A DNA stretch of 64,000 nt from Bradyrhizobium tropiciagri (GTDB lineage: Bacteria > Pseudomonadota > Alphaproteobacteria > Rhizobiales > Xanthobacteraceae). Below are positions 27,223 to 37,050 of the stretch, piece by piece. The position numbers and the translations under genes were made by a program. The notes beneath the pieces are model-generated. The model was not told the origin of the DNA. It searched no databases and saw only the letters and a list, made by a program, of their open reading frames with translations. The DNA lies in the NCBI RefSeq assembly GCF_001189845.1, contig NZ_LFLZ01000010.1:1-64000 (forward strand), read 5' to 3'. Position 1 is the first letter of the stretch, and every line of letters begins with the position of its first letter.

Positions 27223-27444
27223 TTGAGCACAATCGTAGCTCTGGGCGTGCGCGAGATGAGAAATCAATTGATCGCATGTCATGCGATGCCCCGCGGGCGG
27301 ATAGATATCCGCATAAATGCGGAACACGTCGCATGCCGCTGCATCATGTACTGTTCGGGAAGCTGCGGGAGAAATGCTCCAGCCTCGCGCTCGCAGAAAG
27401 CCTGCTCGATCGTCGCAAAGTGTCGTGCCCACGCCGTGGTTTAA
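27223..27444 (+). CDS. possible small cysteine-rich protein, TTG start
   Basis: 73-codon frame beginning with TTG five bases after a strong AAGGAGG (27211-27217). It encodes a cysteine-rich middle (CRCIMYCSGSC) and has no recognised family. The ribosome site is the main support. A frame starting at 27188 (MIFVHHMKGG) overlaps it and is an alternative. An inverted repeat GCGGATA-N2-TATCCGC lies within at 27297-27312. Confidence 0.35.
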   Translation: MSTIVALGVREMRNQLIACHAMPRGRIDIRINAEHVACRCIMYCSGSCGRNAPASRSQKACSIVAKCRAHAVV

Positions 27445-27529
27445 GGCCTACGCGCCAAGATGCTCGAATCCGAGCACGCCATTCTCGGTTTCGGCTGGGG
27501 TGTCTCGAGTTAGTCAAACAGAGATTACT

Positions 27530-27751
27530 ATGAACATACAAGAAGTCATCATTCACGTCCGCTTCGCTCCGAATGGAAGGGTGGTCCAGATCAGCGAGCG
27601 CCCGGCAAAGCTCACGCCGAACCAATGGTTCGAAGTTCTCAACGCCCGCGCTAGCTCGGCATATCGACCGCTCGCTCGTGGCCGTGGCATCTTCCGATTG
27701 AGCCGTACTACGGTCGAAGCCTTCAAGCAGGAAACTGCGAGGCCGGGATGA
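27530..27751 (+). CDS. small conserved nif-region protein
   Basis: 73-residue protein starting MNIQEVIIHVRFAPNGRVVQ. No catalytic motif is visible; similar short proteins occur in bradyrhizobial nif regions as far as I recall. Its stop overlaps the Rieske gene start (ATGA at 27748), so the two are translationally coupled and may work together. Confidence 0.7.
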   Translation: MNIQEVIIHVRFAPNGRVVQISERPAKLTPNQWFEVLNARASSAYRPLARGRGIFRLSRTTVEAFKQETARPG

Positions 27752-28221
27752 GCCAAGCGATGATCGGGAACCCAATGGGCGATCAGATCGAGGTTTTTAC
27801 CGTCTGTCCGGCCGATGCCATCGAGCGGAGTGGCGCCAGGGGCTTTAGCCTGTCGCGTATCGATGATAGCGGCGAAAGCCGGTTGTTTTCCATTATTGTG
27901 GTGCGCACCTTAGGCGACGACTATTTTGGCTATGTGAACCGTTGTCCGCATGACGGCGTCTGGCTGAACATTGGCTCCGGCGAGTTTTTCTCGGCAGACC
28001 ACTCCTTTCTCAGATGCGGCCGGCATGGTGCAAGGTTCGAGATCGAGACCGGAGTGTGCATCGAGGGTCCCTGCAATGGACAAGCGCTTGAGCCGGTAGC
28101 GCTCGCTGTGATCGAAGGTGACGTTTGCCTATGCGGCGTCGAGCTGCTGGAGGAAGATCGGGCTTCCGAGCGCTTCGAGGACAGCGAAGAAACAATGGAT
28201 ATCACGATCCATCCGGATTGA
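27748..28221 (+). CDS. Rieske [2Fe-2S] protein
   Basis: 157-residue soluble Rieske-type ferredoxin with ligand motifs RCPHDGVWLNIGSG and RCGRHGARFEIETG. It resembles the 131-residue protein at 17091-17486 in both motifs and in the ending VCIEGPCNGQALEPVAL. The N-terminus is longer. It probably serves electron transfer in the symbiotic nitrogen-fixing cell; the partner is unknown. It is coupled to the upstream 73-aa gene. Confidence 0.88.
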   Translation: MSQAMIGNPMGDQIEVFTVCPADAIERSGARGFSLSRIDDSGESRLFSIIVVRTLGDDYFGYVNRCPHDGVWLNIGSGEFFSADHSFLRCGRHGARFEIETGVCIEGPCNGQALEPVALAVIEGDVCLCGVELLEEDRASERFEDSEETMDITIHPD

Positions 28222-29422
28222 CGGCGTATCATTTGGCTGCTGTTCAAGTTGGCTGAGGGATTTTATCGGAGGACGAAATCGTCGCTCCTAAGCGTTGGTG
28301 CAGATGGGTATTTGCTCTCTTAGCTTATCAGAGCAAACGGCAGTCCAACGCCTTGCTGCCGGGCGCCAGCGAGCTCTGCCGTACCAACAAAAGGTGCTCT
28401 TACGTCAACTCGCCAAATGGATCTCGCAGGCGGGACCTGCTTCTTGCTGCCGGCCGATAGAACATGTTCAAGAAATGTCCTCGGCGGCTGGAAGTCCGCC
28501 GAGGACACCGTCTGGGCTGCGAGAATGGGGAGACCCAGACTGACAGGATCGTTTGGGAGGAACAATGACGATCCTGTGTCAGAAGCTTTTGGCCGTCAGC
28601 GACGGCTGGCTTATTTTCTGGGCTGCAATTGCGATGCCAAACGCCTCAATGCGACCTCTCAGCGAGTAGCGCCGCGATCTCCGGGGGCCGCCGGTTTACG
28701 GACGCATGCATGAATGAACACGCATTCGCTGTTCGGCATTGAGGCGGCAAGTGCGCCTTGACGGTATCGTGGAGGGCTGTGGGCGCGATCCAGGATCGCT
28801 GTGTTGCCGGTTTCGTGACGGCCGAGCAAGTCCAGGCAGCTTAACCTATAGCCTTGAACGCGGGTCTGCGTTCACTCTGACTGTCGGGGCGTTTGCGCCA
28901 GGCGCTATCCTGTTGAGGTAAACAATAGATCGGAAACAGCGGAGCGCACATCATGCGTGCGAACGGCTGAAGCAGAATGGGGGGCGTCAAACGCGAAGGC
29001 GACGATTGTCCTGTCCAAAACAGAAGAGAAACGACATTGTCGGAACTCCAGCATCAACGATGAGGAGCGCCTCGGCAGAACAAGAGATGTCGTAAAAATG
29101 CGAGGATTCTGCATTTGGTGTGGAACTTGCTTTGCAGCAATCGGATGGTTGAGCAATGTAGGAGCGAAGAGATTGCGATGGTAGGAGAAGACGTTGAAAC
29201 GAATCAGGAAGGTTGTGCCAGACGTGAGTGATCTGTGGGTAATCTTCAGCGTTTACAATTAGTGTTGCGTTCGCTCATTTCGCCTGCGTTCGCAGGCGCG
29301 CATCGAAATCAGTAGCATCAATCTATCGATGCGGCGTTCGACAGCAAGAGACCCTGTGAGGGCGATGCGGGCCCGGGCCATGTCTCTTTCGGAATCGCTC
29401 GCATTGATCACAGGATAAGCGC
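28222..29422. other. 1.2-kb gap without a recognised gene
   Basis: Several short frames exist but none has a ribosome site plus family resemblance. The notable structure is a perfect 12-bp inverted repeat at 28476-28507. No -24/-12 or TGT-N10-ACA pair was found before the ferredoxin gene at 29423. Confidence 0.4.
28476..28507. repeat. 12-bp inverted repeat
   Basis: TGTCCTCGGCGG and CCGCCGAGGACA form a perfect stem with an 8-base loop (CTGGAAGT). No T-run follows on either strand. It is a candidate RNA hairpin, repeat element or terminator for the preceding operon, 255 bp after the Rieske stop. Confidence 0.6.
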
Positions 29423-29770
29423 ATGGACTCAGAAACCGAATTCGAGCTCCCCCAAATTTATCGGCATCATGTCTTTGCCTGCAACACGCAGCGTCCGCCC
29501 ACTCATCCCCACGGCAGTTGCGGCGCCTCTGGCGCGCAAGCATTGTGGGATCGAATGGGCAAGGCGATCGAAGCGCAAGGCCTTAACGATATCGGTTTCA
29601 CGATGGCTGGCTGCCTCGGCTATTGTAACTCCGGTCCCTTGATGGTCGTCTATCCTGACGGAATCTGGTACCGCGCGACTACGCCGGAAGACGTCGACGA
29701 AATCCTGGAATCCCATCTCAAGCAGGGTAAACGTGTCGACCGCCTCGTGATGGTGCTAAAGCGCAGCTAA
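29423..29770 (+). CDS. thioredoxin-like [2Fe-2S] ferredoxin
   Basis: 115-residue protein of the thioredoxin-fold ferredoxin family (Shethna- or NuoE-like). Its four cysteine positions lie in FACNTQRPPTHPHGSCGASG and AGCLGYCNSGPLMVVYPDG. Such proteins accompany nif clusters and may deliver electrons or protect nitrogenase. The ATG follows AGGATAAGCGC. It stands alone between two gaps, so its promoter is unclear. Confidence 0.9.
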   Translation: MDSETEFELPQIYRHHVFACNTQRPPTHPHGSCGASGAQALWDRMGKAIEAQGLNDIGFTMAGCLGYCNSGPLMVVYPDGIWYRATTPEDVDEILESHLKQGKRVDRLVMVLKRS

Positions 29771-30334
29771 AAAACGCCTTGCTTCGCGCCGCTTGGCCGG
29801 GCAATCAAGCATGGACGGCTTCTCCGTCGATGAGCTGTCCCTCGGTACGTCGGTCGGCTCAGGATGACCGGGTGGCCCTCAGGCGTCAGGACGTGCGAAC
29901 AGCGCGTCATGGAGCTTGTCGTTATGGCGCTCTTTGAGATGTTCGGTGAGACGGGCCCAGATTAGAGCGCTGCTCGTGCCCGTGCCCTGAACCTTGAGCG
30001 TCAACTCCCTTGTCAGACTATCATTGTCACGGCGCAGCGCGGAGCCTTGAATTTTCAGCCCCGATCGGCAACTTGCACGGTCGCAACGCCTGACAAAGCA
30101 AGAACGTGTTTCGATGGCTGTTCGATCAATCTGTTCGCGTCACTTAATACTGTCCCTACGCAGCACGTCGCAAGCGCAAGGTGCGGATGGCGCTCACTTT
30201 CTTCGCGAGACGACGCGTCTTTGACACGCCATCTCGCTCGCGGATGAACTGCGGTGCGGTTGAAGGACGCGCTCGATGGCTCGCCGCGTCCGGATTGATC
30301 AACCTTGTCTTCTTCTCTGGATCCTGTTCTGACG
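29771..30334. other. gap between ferredoxin and ompW
   Basis: No gene or clear terminator identified; the region lies between convergent transcripts. Confidence 0.4.
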
Positions 30335-31066
30335 TCAGAACTTGTAAGCGATGCCGCCGCTGATGAGCCATGGGTCGATATTGGCGCGCCCGGAGACGGG
30401 AATCGCATTGTTTACGGTCGCAGAATAGTTGGGCCGCAGCCACAGCTTCTTCACGTCGAAGTTGAGGCCCCAATGACGGTCAAGCATGTAATCGAAGCCA
30501 AATTGGACTGCTGCGCCGAACTGGTTGCTGATGTGCAGATCCGTCACGGTAAGGCCGGCGAGCGACGTATTGGCCGCCGACTGATTGAAGAATGTGGTGT
30601 AGTTGATGCCTGCGCCGATATAAGGCTTCAGTGGGCCGAAATCGTTGAAGTGATATTGCAGGGTCAGCGTCGGCGGCAATAGCCAGGCTTTGCCGATATC
30701 GAGTCCATTAAGCGTGCCATTGCCGCTGATGTGATGGCGGGTCACGCCGAGAATGAGTTCGGCCGCGATGTTCTTTGTAAAGAAATAGGTGATGTCGAGC
30801 TCCGGTATGGCTTGATCGCTGATCAACAGACCGGAGTTGGGAGAAGACAGCGAGGGTACCCCGGAGACGTGGACTGAACTGCCTGCGGTATCCGGCAAAA
30901 CGCCGAGCACTCGCAGGCGGATCATCCATGGATTGAACGGTTCGATCGGGGGTGCTTTGTAATAAACCGGCGCCGGACCGAGATCTGCAGCCTGTGCCGA
31001 GATGCTGGCCAGCGAGATCGCGAGCGTGAGGAGCGACGTCGTCGTCAGAATTGTTGTTGTTCTCAT
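30335..31066 (-). CDS. OmpW-family outer membrane protein
   Basis: 243-residue outer-membrane beta-barrel of the OmpW type. It has a signal peptide (MRTTTILTTTSLLTLAISLA through AQA), the IRLRVLGVLPD opening, PELDITYFFTKNIAAELILG, LPPTLTLQYHF, PYIGAGINYT and the final DPWLISGGIAYKF ending in phenylalanine. I choose ATG 31066 because GGAG lies seven bases before it. A perfect TTTGAT-N4-ATCAAA site is 73 bp upstream, pointing to FixK/FNR-type low-oxygen control. Confidence 0.92.
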   Translation of the reverse strand: MRTTTILTTTSLLTLAISLASISAQAADLGPAPVYYKAPPIEPFNPWMIRLRVLGVLPDTAGSSVHVSGVPSLSSPNSGLLISDQAIPELDITYFFTKNIAAELILGVTRHHISGNGTLNGLDIGKAWLLPPTLTLQYHFNDFGPLKPYIGAGINYTTFFNQSAANTSLAGLTVTDLHISNQFGAAVQFGFDYMLDRHWGLNFDVKKLWLRPNYSATVNNAIPVSGRANIDPWLISGGIAYKF

Positions 31067-31138
31067 CGAATTCTCCATTCCAAAAGTCGCGCGATAAGGC
31101 GCGCGAGATCTCTGTCACACATGACGAGCGGCGGAGGA

Positions 31139-31154
31139 TTTGATGCGGATCAAA
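31139..31154. promoter_or_regulatory. FixK/FNR-type box of ompW
   Basis: TTTGATGCGGATCAAA is a perfect palindrome of the anaerobox form TTGAT-N4-ATCAA, 73 bp before the ompW start. Distance fits activation by FixK. Confidence 0.8.
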
Positions 31155-31528
31155 ATAGTGGCGGGCTCACCGGAATTATGCGGCTGAGTTGCATAAGAAG
31201 CACGGCTATCGAAGCGTCGTTGTCTTTGCTTGATAGCTGTTCGATTCATAGTCCGTGCTGAGTCCAATCTCTTCAGGAGATTGTTTGTTGGCTTGATGCC
31301 CCGATCCAATCGATGCCCGTTGGGCCATGCAAAATCAAAGTGGCAATGCAGCAACCCCGCACATTGCAGGGCCGGTAGAGGCAGCATTCACCCGAGGCGC
31401 AATATCGGCAGATCCGTGTTACGGAACAGCCAGGTTGGCCTTCTCAGCGAGGGTCCGAGTTGGCGGTCACGAACCAAGCCGGAAGCAGAAAAATATGGTT
31501 CTTCGCATCAAAGCCGTCTGTCCTAGCC
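31155..31528. other. gap upstream of ompW
   Basis: No protein gene supported between the FixK-type box and the stop of the ArsC-like gene. Confidence 0.35.
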
Positions 31529-31942
31529 TCACGTTTGCGGACAGCGCGTCTCGTTTGCGTCATGCACACATCCCTCGAGATCATCTGGGGTCTTGCGGCC
31601 AAGCAGCGACAGCACGAGCTCATGATCGAATCCGGCGCATCGTGATCCATCGACGTCGATCAAAGGTCTGCGTATCAGGAGCGGATCGTCTAACATCAAC
31701 GCCAGTGCGCGCTGGGCGTCAATCATGGCGGGATTGACTTCGCCTGATTTGATACGGGGGGCCGCTTGGTTGAACCAGGAGGCAACCGGGGTATTGCCGA
31801 AGAAGCGGCGCAGTTCTTCTGAAGACCACGGCTCCATCAAAATATCCTTGGCTATGATGTCGTGACCGGCAGCGTTGAACGCTTGAATCTGACGCGCATT
31901 GGTTGCGCAGCCGGGCTTTTGATAAAAAGTGATTGTCGCCAT
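31529..31942 (-). CDS. ArsC-like nitrogenase-associated protein
   Basis: 137-residue thioredoxin-fold protein of the ArsC/Spx group that includes NifO-type nitrogenase-associated proteins. The start is TITFYQKPGCATNARQIQAF, with a single cysteine where ArsC has its catalytic one. The middle has FFGNTPVASWFNQAAP and a LIRRPLIDVDG segment, which is LIRRPLI in both ArsC and NifO families. The role is uncertain; it is near but divergent from nifH. I found no convincing -24/-12 element upstream. Confidence 0.87.
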   Translation of the reverse strand: MATITFYQKPGCATNARQIQAFNAAGHDIIAKDILMEPWSSEELRRFFGNTPVASWFNQAAPRIKSGEVNPAMIDAQRALALMLDDPLLIRRPLIDVDGSRCAGFDHELVLSLLGRKTPDDLEGCVHDANETRCPQT

Positions 31943-32212
31943 GTCATACCTATGTTGGTGGCGCTGAGCTGAACACTGGCCATGTCGCTGCTGCGTTCGA
32001 CGCCCATTCGATGGTCTTGCCGATTATCTTCAATGTCAGTTGGCTAAGCGCCGCTGGCATCCGCTGTCCCGTCAGTCTGGATCGCAACCGACATTGTCGC
32101 ACCGCTCAAGTCCCAGAGAGCCGGTTCACGAGAGGAGTAGCAAGTCCCATTCCGTGGCTGAAGATATGGGACAACCGATGCAAATGGGCTTCGCGTCAGC
32201 GGTTGCCGCTCT
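31943..32212. other. gap between ArsC-like gene and nifH control region
   Basis: No gene supported. The nifH NifA site begins at 32213. Confidence 0.4.
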
Positions 32213-32228
32213 TGTTCGTTTTCTGACA
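32213..32228. promoter_or_regulatory. NifA upstream activator site of nifH
   Basis: Perfect TGT-N10-ACA (TGTTCGTTTTCTGACA), about 97 bp before the -24 element. Confidence 0.85.
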
Positions 32229-32324
32229 GCCGCGCTGACAGATAGGTTCCAAAACAGCCAGGCGCACTCGCGGGCAGGTGGCTTTTTAAATGTAATCAAA
32301 GACTTGGGCAGCGCTTACGAGCGT

Positions 32325-32340
32325 TGGCACGGCGGTTGCT
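32325..32340 (+). promoter_or_regulatory. sigma-54 promoter of nifH
   Basis: TGGCACGGCGGTTGCT matches the -24/-12 consensus with 10-base GG-GC spacing. The long leader of about 150 bases to the nifH ATG is typical of bradyrhizobial nifH. Confidence 0.93.
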
Positions 32341-32437
32341 AATATCGGGCAGCAACACTGAGTGAGGGCTGAGTGCACGCCGACGCGTAAGACGAGCGAT
32401 GTGCTCCTTCCCTTGAACCCGTGTGCCCCGTTTCTGA

Positions 32438-33388
<951 letters not shown>

Positions 33389-33428
33389 AGGTCGTGAGTC
33401 GCGGCCTTGTGAAGGCGCGCGACGGATG

Positions 33429-33461
33429 CCGGCCTCCTCACCCCCCATCCGGGGAGGCCGG
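33429..33461 (+). terminator. hairpin between nifH and nifQ
   Basis: CCGGCCTCC and GGAGGCCGG form a perfect 9-bp stem with a 15-base loop, 41 bp after nifH. No T-run, so partial termination or 3'-end protection of abundant nifH mRNA is more likely than full termination. Confidence 0.55.
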
Positions 33462-33536
33462 TATTCTGATCAGCGCTCCCGGCCGGGACCAGGACGCGGC
33501 GAGGCAAACCTGGCCGCTATAGAGACCCACAAAATC

Positions 33537-34247
33537 ATGTCCGAAGTGCACGTCCTTCCGTTTATGGCTGCTTGCGAGCCTGATGCGAGCAGTTCCAACG
33601 GAATTGTAGCCTACCGCCTCCTCACCGGCGTACCTCCTGCGGATGCCGACATTGCCAGTGACAGTCATTTCGACCGCCACGCTTTGGCATCTATTCTGGC
33701 GGCTGCCACGATGGATGGTGGCGCTCTTCCGGAGAAGACTGGCCTATCGGGCGATGAACTCGCGGCTTTGCTCGCGCAGTACTTTCCCTCACTCGAGGTC
33801 GAACTTCCCGATGAGCTCCTGAGGTACAAATGCAACGAGAACGACGAAATCGCAATGGTGCGCGATCTTCTCCTGAAGCACCGCTCGACGGAAGGAGATC
33901 TCGGCCGCTGGCTGGCTGCCATGATCGCCCGACGAGCCATCGAACCAGACCATCTATGGGAAGATCTCGGATTGCGCAATCGTGGCGAGCTCTCTCGGCT
34001 GCTCAGCCGTCACTACGCGCCGCTCGCCGCGCGCAATGTCAACAATATGCGTTGGAAGCGTTTCTTCTATCGCATGCTTTGCGAGGATGAAGGCCTCGCG
34101 ATGTGCACAACACCAGTGTGCACGCAATGTAACGACTTCAACCTTTGTTTCGGCGAAGAAAGCGGTGAGAGCCGGATGGCCGAGCGCCGGCGCGACCAGT
34201 TGCTGGAGGCGGCTCGCCAGCAGGTCACCGCTGATTGGCCCATCTGA
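33537..34247 (+). CDS. nifQ: molybdenum-donor protein NifQ
   Basis: 236-residue NifQ, which supplies molybdenum to NifEN/NifH for cofactor synthesis. The signature C-x4-C-x2-C-x5-C is present as CTTPVCTQCNDFNLC near the C-terminus. Other family segments are LWEDLGLRNRGELSRLL and NNMRWKRFFYRMLC. I set the start at ATG 33537 (MSEVHVLPFMAAC), since the upstream in-frame part covers the hairpin and is not conserved in type. It is likely read from the nifH promoter. Confidence 0.95.
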   Translation: MSEVHVLPFMAACEPDASSSNGIVAYRLLTGVPPADADIASDSHFDRHALASILAAATMDGGALPEKTGLSGDELAALLAQYFPSLEVELPDELLRYKCNENDEIAMVRDLLLKHRSTEGDLGRWLAAMIARRAIEPDHLWEDLGLRNRGELSRLLSRHYAPLAARNVNNMRWKRFFYRMLCEDEGLAMCTTPVCTQCNDFNLCFGEESGESRMAERRRDQLLEAARQQVTADWPI

Positions 34248-34563
34248 CTTGCCACAAATGTTCTCGTGCGTTGCAGCGCGACAACGCTTCCAGGATCTGG
34301 CGATCCCCGCGGCATGTCATCGTGCGGATAAATGCCGCTTTAATGCGAGCAAGTGACCATGGATCCAAGACATGCCGGCCTGAATTGCTCCGGGATCAAT
34401 CGCCAACCTCGCGGCGCGCTGCAATCGCCTTGGCTTTCGAACTCGACTTGGGAATGGCAAAAGCGCCCGTTTCATGAGCCAGTCGCGTTTGCGGCAATCC
34501 ATTGGCGGGAGGAGGTTAAGGAAGGAAGCGTAGATTTTCAATCCGTTTGCAGGGATAGCGCAG
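34248..34563. other. gap between nifQ and nifV promoter
   Basis: No gene seen. No perfect NifA site was found upstream of the nifV promoter. Confidence 0.4.
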
Positions 34564-34579
34564 TGGCATGCGGGTTGCA
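34564..34579 (+). promoter_or_regulatory. sigma-54 promoter of nifV
   Basis: TGGCATGCGGGTTGCA matches the -24/-12 consensus with correct 10-base spacing. An ATG at 34568 lies inside it and so cannot be the nifV start. Confidence 0.88.
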
Positions 34580-34615
34580 CAAGAGGATGTGGTCAAAGAT
34601 AAGGAGCCAGCCTGC

Positions 34616-35799
34616 GTGATCGCCTCTAGCGAAGAACCCTCATGGTTCGATCAAGAACGCGCGAAGCCGACCGTGCTTAACGATACGACGCTAAGGGACG
34701 GGGAGCAGGCGCCCGGTGTTGCGTTCACCACGAAGGAAAAGCTGGCGATCGCGCGGGCGCTTGCGCGGGCCGGGGTCACGGAGATCGAGGCGGGAACGCC
34801 CGCGATGGGCAATGAGGAAATCACAGCAATCCGCGCCATTGTCGAAGCAGATCTTCCGCTGACGACGATAGGCTGGTGCCGGATGAGGAAAGCGGACGTC
34901 GATGCGGCGATTGAAGCCCGGGTGTCCATGATCAACATGTCGACCCCGACTTCCGATGTGCAGATCGCAGCCAAGCTCGGTGGTCATCGCAGCCTGGCAC
35001 TGGAACAGGTGAGGCAATTGGTCGGCTATGCTCGTGAGAAGGGGCTTCAAGTTTCTGTTGGTGGCGAGGAGCTTCGCGCGCCAACGTCGAGTTTCTGATC
35101 CGGTTGATTGCAGTCGCAAAAGCCGCGGGCGCGTGTCGTTTTCGTGTTGCAGATACGCTCAGTGTGCTCGATCCCGACGCAACCTACGCGCTGGTCAGGA
35201 AACTGCGTGTGACCACCGATTTGGAACTCGAATTTCACGGCCACGACGATCTCGGACTCGCAACCGCCAATACACTCTCAGCCATCAAAGCTGGCGCTAG
35301 CCACGCTTCGGTGACCGTCATCGGGTTAGGCGAGCGGGCCGGAAATGCGCCGCTCGAGGAAGTCGCGGTCGCACTCAAGCAGCTCTACGGGCGCGAGACC
35401 GGCATCATACTTCCGGAGCTCGAGAACGTCGCCGCACTGGTGGCTGCGGCGGCCGCGCGTGCCATTCCTCTGAATAAGGCCATCGTTGGAGAGTACGTAT
35501 TTACGCACGAATCCGGCATTCATGTCGATGGCCTTTTGAAGGATCAGCGCACCTATCAGTCGCTTGATCCGGCTTTGCTTGGCCGCCGCAACCGCTTTGT
35601 GATCGGCAAGCATTCCGGACTTGCGGCGATTACGGCGTTGCTCGATGAACTCAAGCTGGCCGCCAGCGCCGATCAAGCCAGACAGATCCTGTCGCAAGTT
35701 CGCAAGCATGCGATCGAGCACAAGCTGCCAGTCGAGCGCAAAACGGTGGCGGCGATCTGGCGCGACGTGTGCGGATGCCCAGCCACCCAAAGCGGGTGA
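34616..35799 (+). pseudogene. nifV: homocitrate synthase NifV, single-base frameshift
   Basis: Homocitrate synthase makes the organic ligand of the iron-molybdenum cofactor. The first frame (GTG 34616, nine bases after AAGGAG) shows [17 protein letters not shown], the acetyl-CoA/metal motif, and [12 protein letters not shown]; it ends at 35098. The remainder is in another frame, with FRVADTLSVLDP, LEFHGHDDLGLATANTLSAI, and VGEYVFTHESGIHVDG. One missing base near 35068 (GAGGAGCT, expected GAGGACGCT) explains the break; restored length is about 394 residues. If real, the strain would rely on host homocitrate; a sequencing error is the alternative. Confidence 0.88.
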
Positions 35800-36283
35800 A
35801 GAGCCGTGCTTAGCGACGTTTGCGCCGACTATTCGAGAGACCAAGTGTGTCGCAAGGAGGCTATCCGATGCCACTGACCGGCGCGAAAATGCCCCTCTTC
35901 CTCAGGCCAGTTCGCCGCCGCAAATCTCCGCTCCAGTTATTGCGGACCATTCCAGCATACATGCTGTGATCTGCAATCCGGCAGCGAGCGGTCCGCGGAC
36001 TGCCAAGCGACGTCTTCTCTTGAGGCTGCCGTCCCGCCCGACCACCGGTCGGACGAGCATCAGCACCGATTGCGGTTTGGCCGTTCATGCCCCTTCCTCA
36101 TCCGGGCTGACGTCAGCGCCCGCCGAACCTGCAGATCTGGAGAGCGAAGTTGAGCGCATCGGCGTTCCAGGGGCGGGCGTTGGCGATGCGCAACCGCTGT
36201 GCGAGGTAGAACCGCGGCAATATCATCAGGCGCTAAGAGTATCTTATTTGGCGTCCGAGAGCTGATCCAAAGGAGACCTTTCG
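35800..36283. other. gap between nifV and nifW
   Basis: A strong AAGGAGG at 35854-35860 precedes ATG 35868, which opens a 33-codon frame beginning MPLTGAKMPLFLRPVRRRK and stopping at TGA near 35970. It could be a real microprotein or the start of a decayed gene. Nothing else is supported here. Confidence 0.35.
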
Positions 36284-36625
36284 ATGATCAACTCATCCCC
36301 GGCAGCCCCTATCCTGGACCGGCTTAGCAACGCCTCGTCGGCAGAGGAGTTCTTTTCGCTGCTTGGCGTCGATTATGATCCGAAGATTGTAAATGTCGCG
36401 CGCCTTCACATCCTAAAGCGCATGGGACAATATTTCGCCAAAGAGCAATTTTCTGGCGCCACAGAGCCGGAAATCAGAGCTCGGTGCAAAGCGATGCTGG
36501 AGCAGGCTTATGCTGATTTCGTGGCATCGCCGCCGATTGATCAGCGAGTATTCAAGGTTTTGAAGGATGCGGTTGCAGGCCCAAGCAAACCGACAGCTTT
36601 TGTTCCGTTGAGCGAGCTGAAGTGA
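36284..36625 (+). CDS. nifW: nitrogenase-stabilising protein NifW
   Basis: 113-residue NifW, involved in protection or maturation of the MoFe protein. Family pattern: LDRLSNASSAEEFFSLLGVDYDP, VNVARLHILKRMGQYF and a C-terminal VFKVLKDAVAGPSKPTAFVP. AAAGGAGACCTTTCG precedes the ATG. It follows nifV and is probably in the same transcription unit. Confidence 0.95.
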   Translation: MINSSPAAPILDRLSNASSAEEFFSLLGVDYDPKIVNVARLHILKRMGQYFAKEQFSGATEPEIRARCKAMLEQAYADFVASPPIDQRVFKVLKDAVAGPSKPTAFVPLSELK

Positions 36626-36726
36626 CTTCGCGCTCCGCCGTAATGAGGTGTTCTCTAACGATTGCCGTGCGGTCTGAAAGCTCCTTCATCCAGATCATCT
36701 CTCGCCAGCCATGACCCGAGCGACGC

Positions 36727-36742
36727 TGTCGCATTCCCGACC
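36727..36742. promoter_or_regulatory. imperfect NifA site upstream of fixB leader
   Basis: TGT-N10-ACC (TGTCGCATTCCCGACC) differs from the NifA consensus at the last base. It is 94 bp before a -24/-12 element, the usual distance. Confidence 0.4.
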
Positions 36743-36835
36743 CATGTCCGGACTGATCGTGTCCAATGCCCTGAGCGAGCATTTAAGTTTCTGTCAAATC
36801 ATTGCTTCCGCCTGACTTTCGATGGTTCTTGCAAG

Positions 36836-36851
36836 TGGTACGACACTTGCT
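36836..36851 (+). promoter_or_regulatory. sigma-54 promoter, probably for fixBCX
   Basis: TGGTACGACACTTGCT has 10-base GG-GC spacing and differs from consensus only at the fourth base. It is about 730 bp before fixB, implying a very long leader. Confidence 0.7.
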
Positions 36852-36918
36852 GTTGTCGTGCCTATCCCGTCATCGATGCTGACAGATGGCGGTCGTCCGA
36901 GATGAAAAAGGAACACCT

Positions 36919-37050
36919 ATGACGCTGCTTCTACCGCCTACCGAACCATACGGCATGATCTCGCGGCTCACGCTCGCGCCCGGTCCGTTCGATATGGCCT
37001 TTGATGCGAACGAAGCCGACACCGACCGTGAGATGGTGGTCAGTGGCTAA
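36919..37050 (+). CDS. possible small leader protein upstream of fixB
   Basis: 43-codon frame (MTLLLPPTEPYGMISRLTLA onwards) located about 56 bases after the predicted sigma-54 transcription start. A-rich GAAAAAGGAACACCT precedes it; a 6-codon frame at 36904 overlaps. I recognise no family. It could be a real small protein, a leader peptide or a decayed gene start. Confidence 0.35.
   Translation: MTLLLPPTEPYGMISRLTLAPGPFDMAFDANEADTDREMVVSG

Noticed and set aside
34568..34615. ATG 34568 as nifV start
   Set aside because: It lies inside the -24/-12 promoter, upstream of the transcription start.
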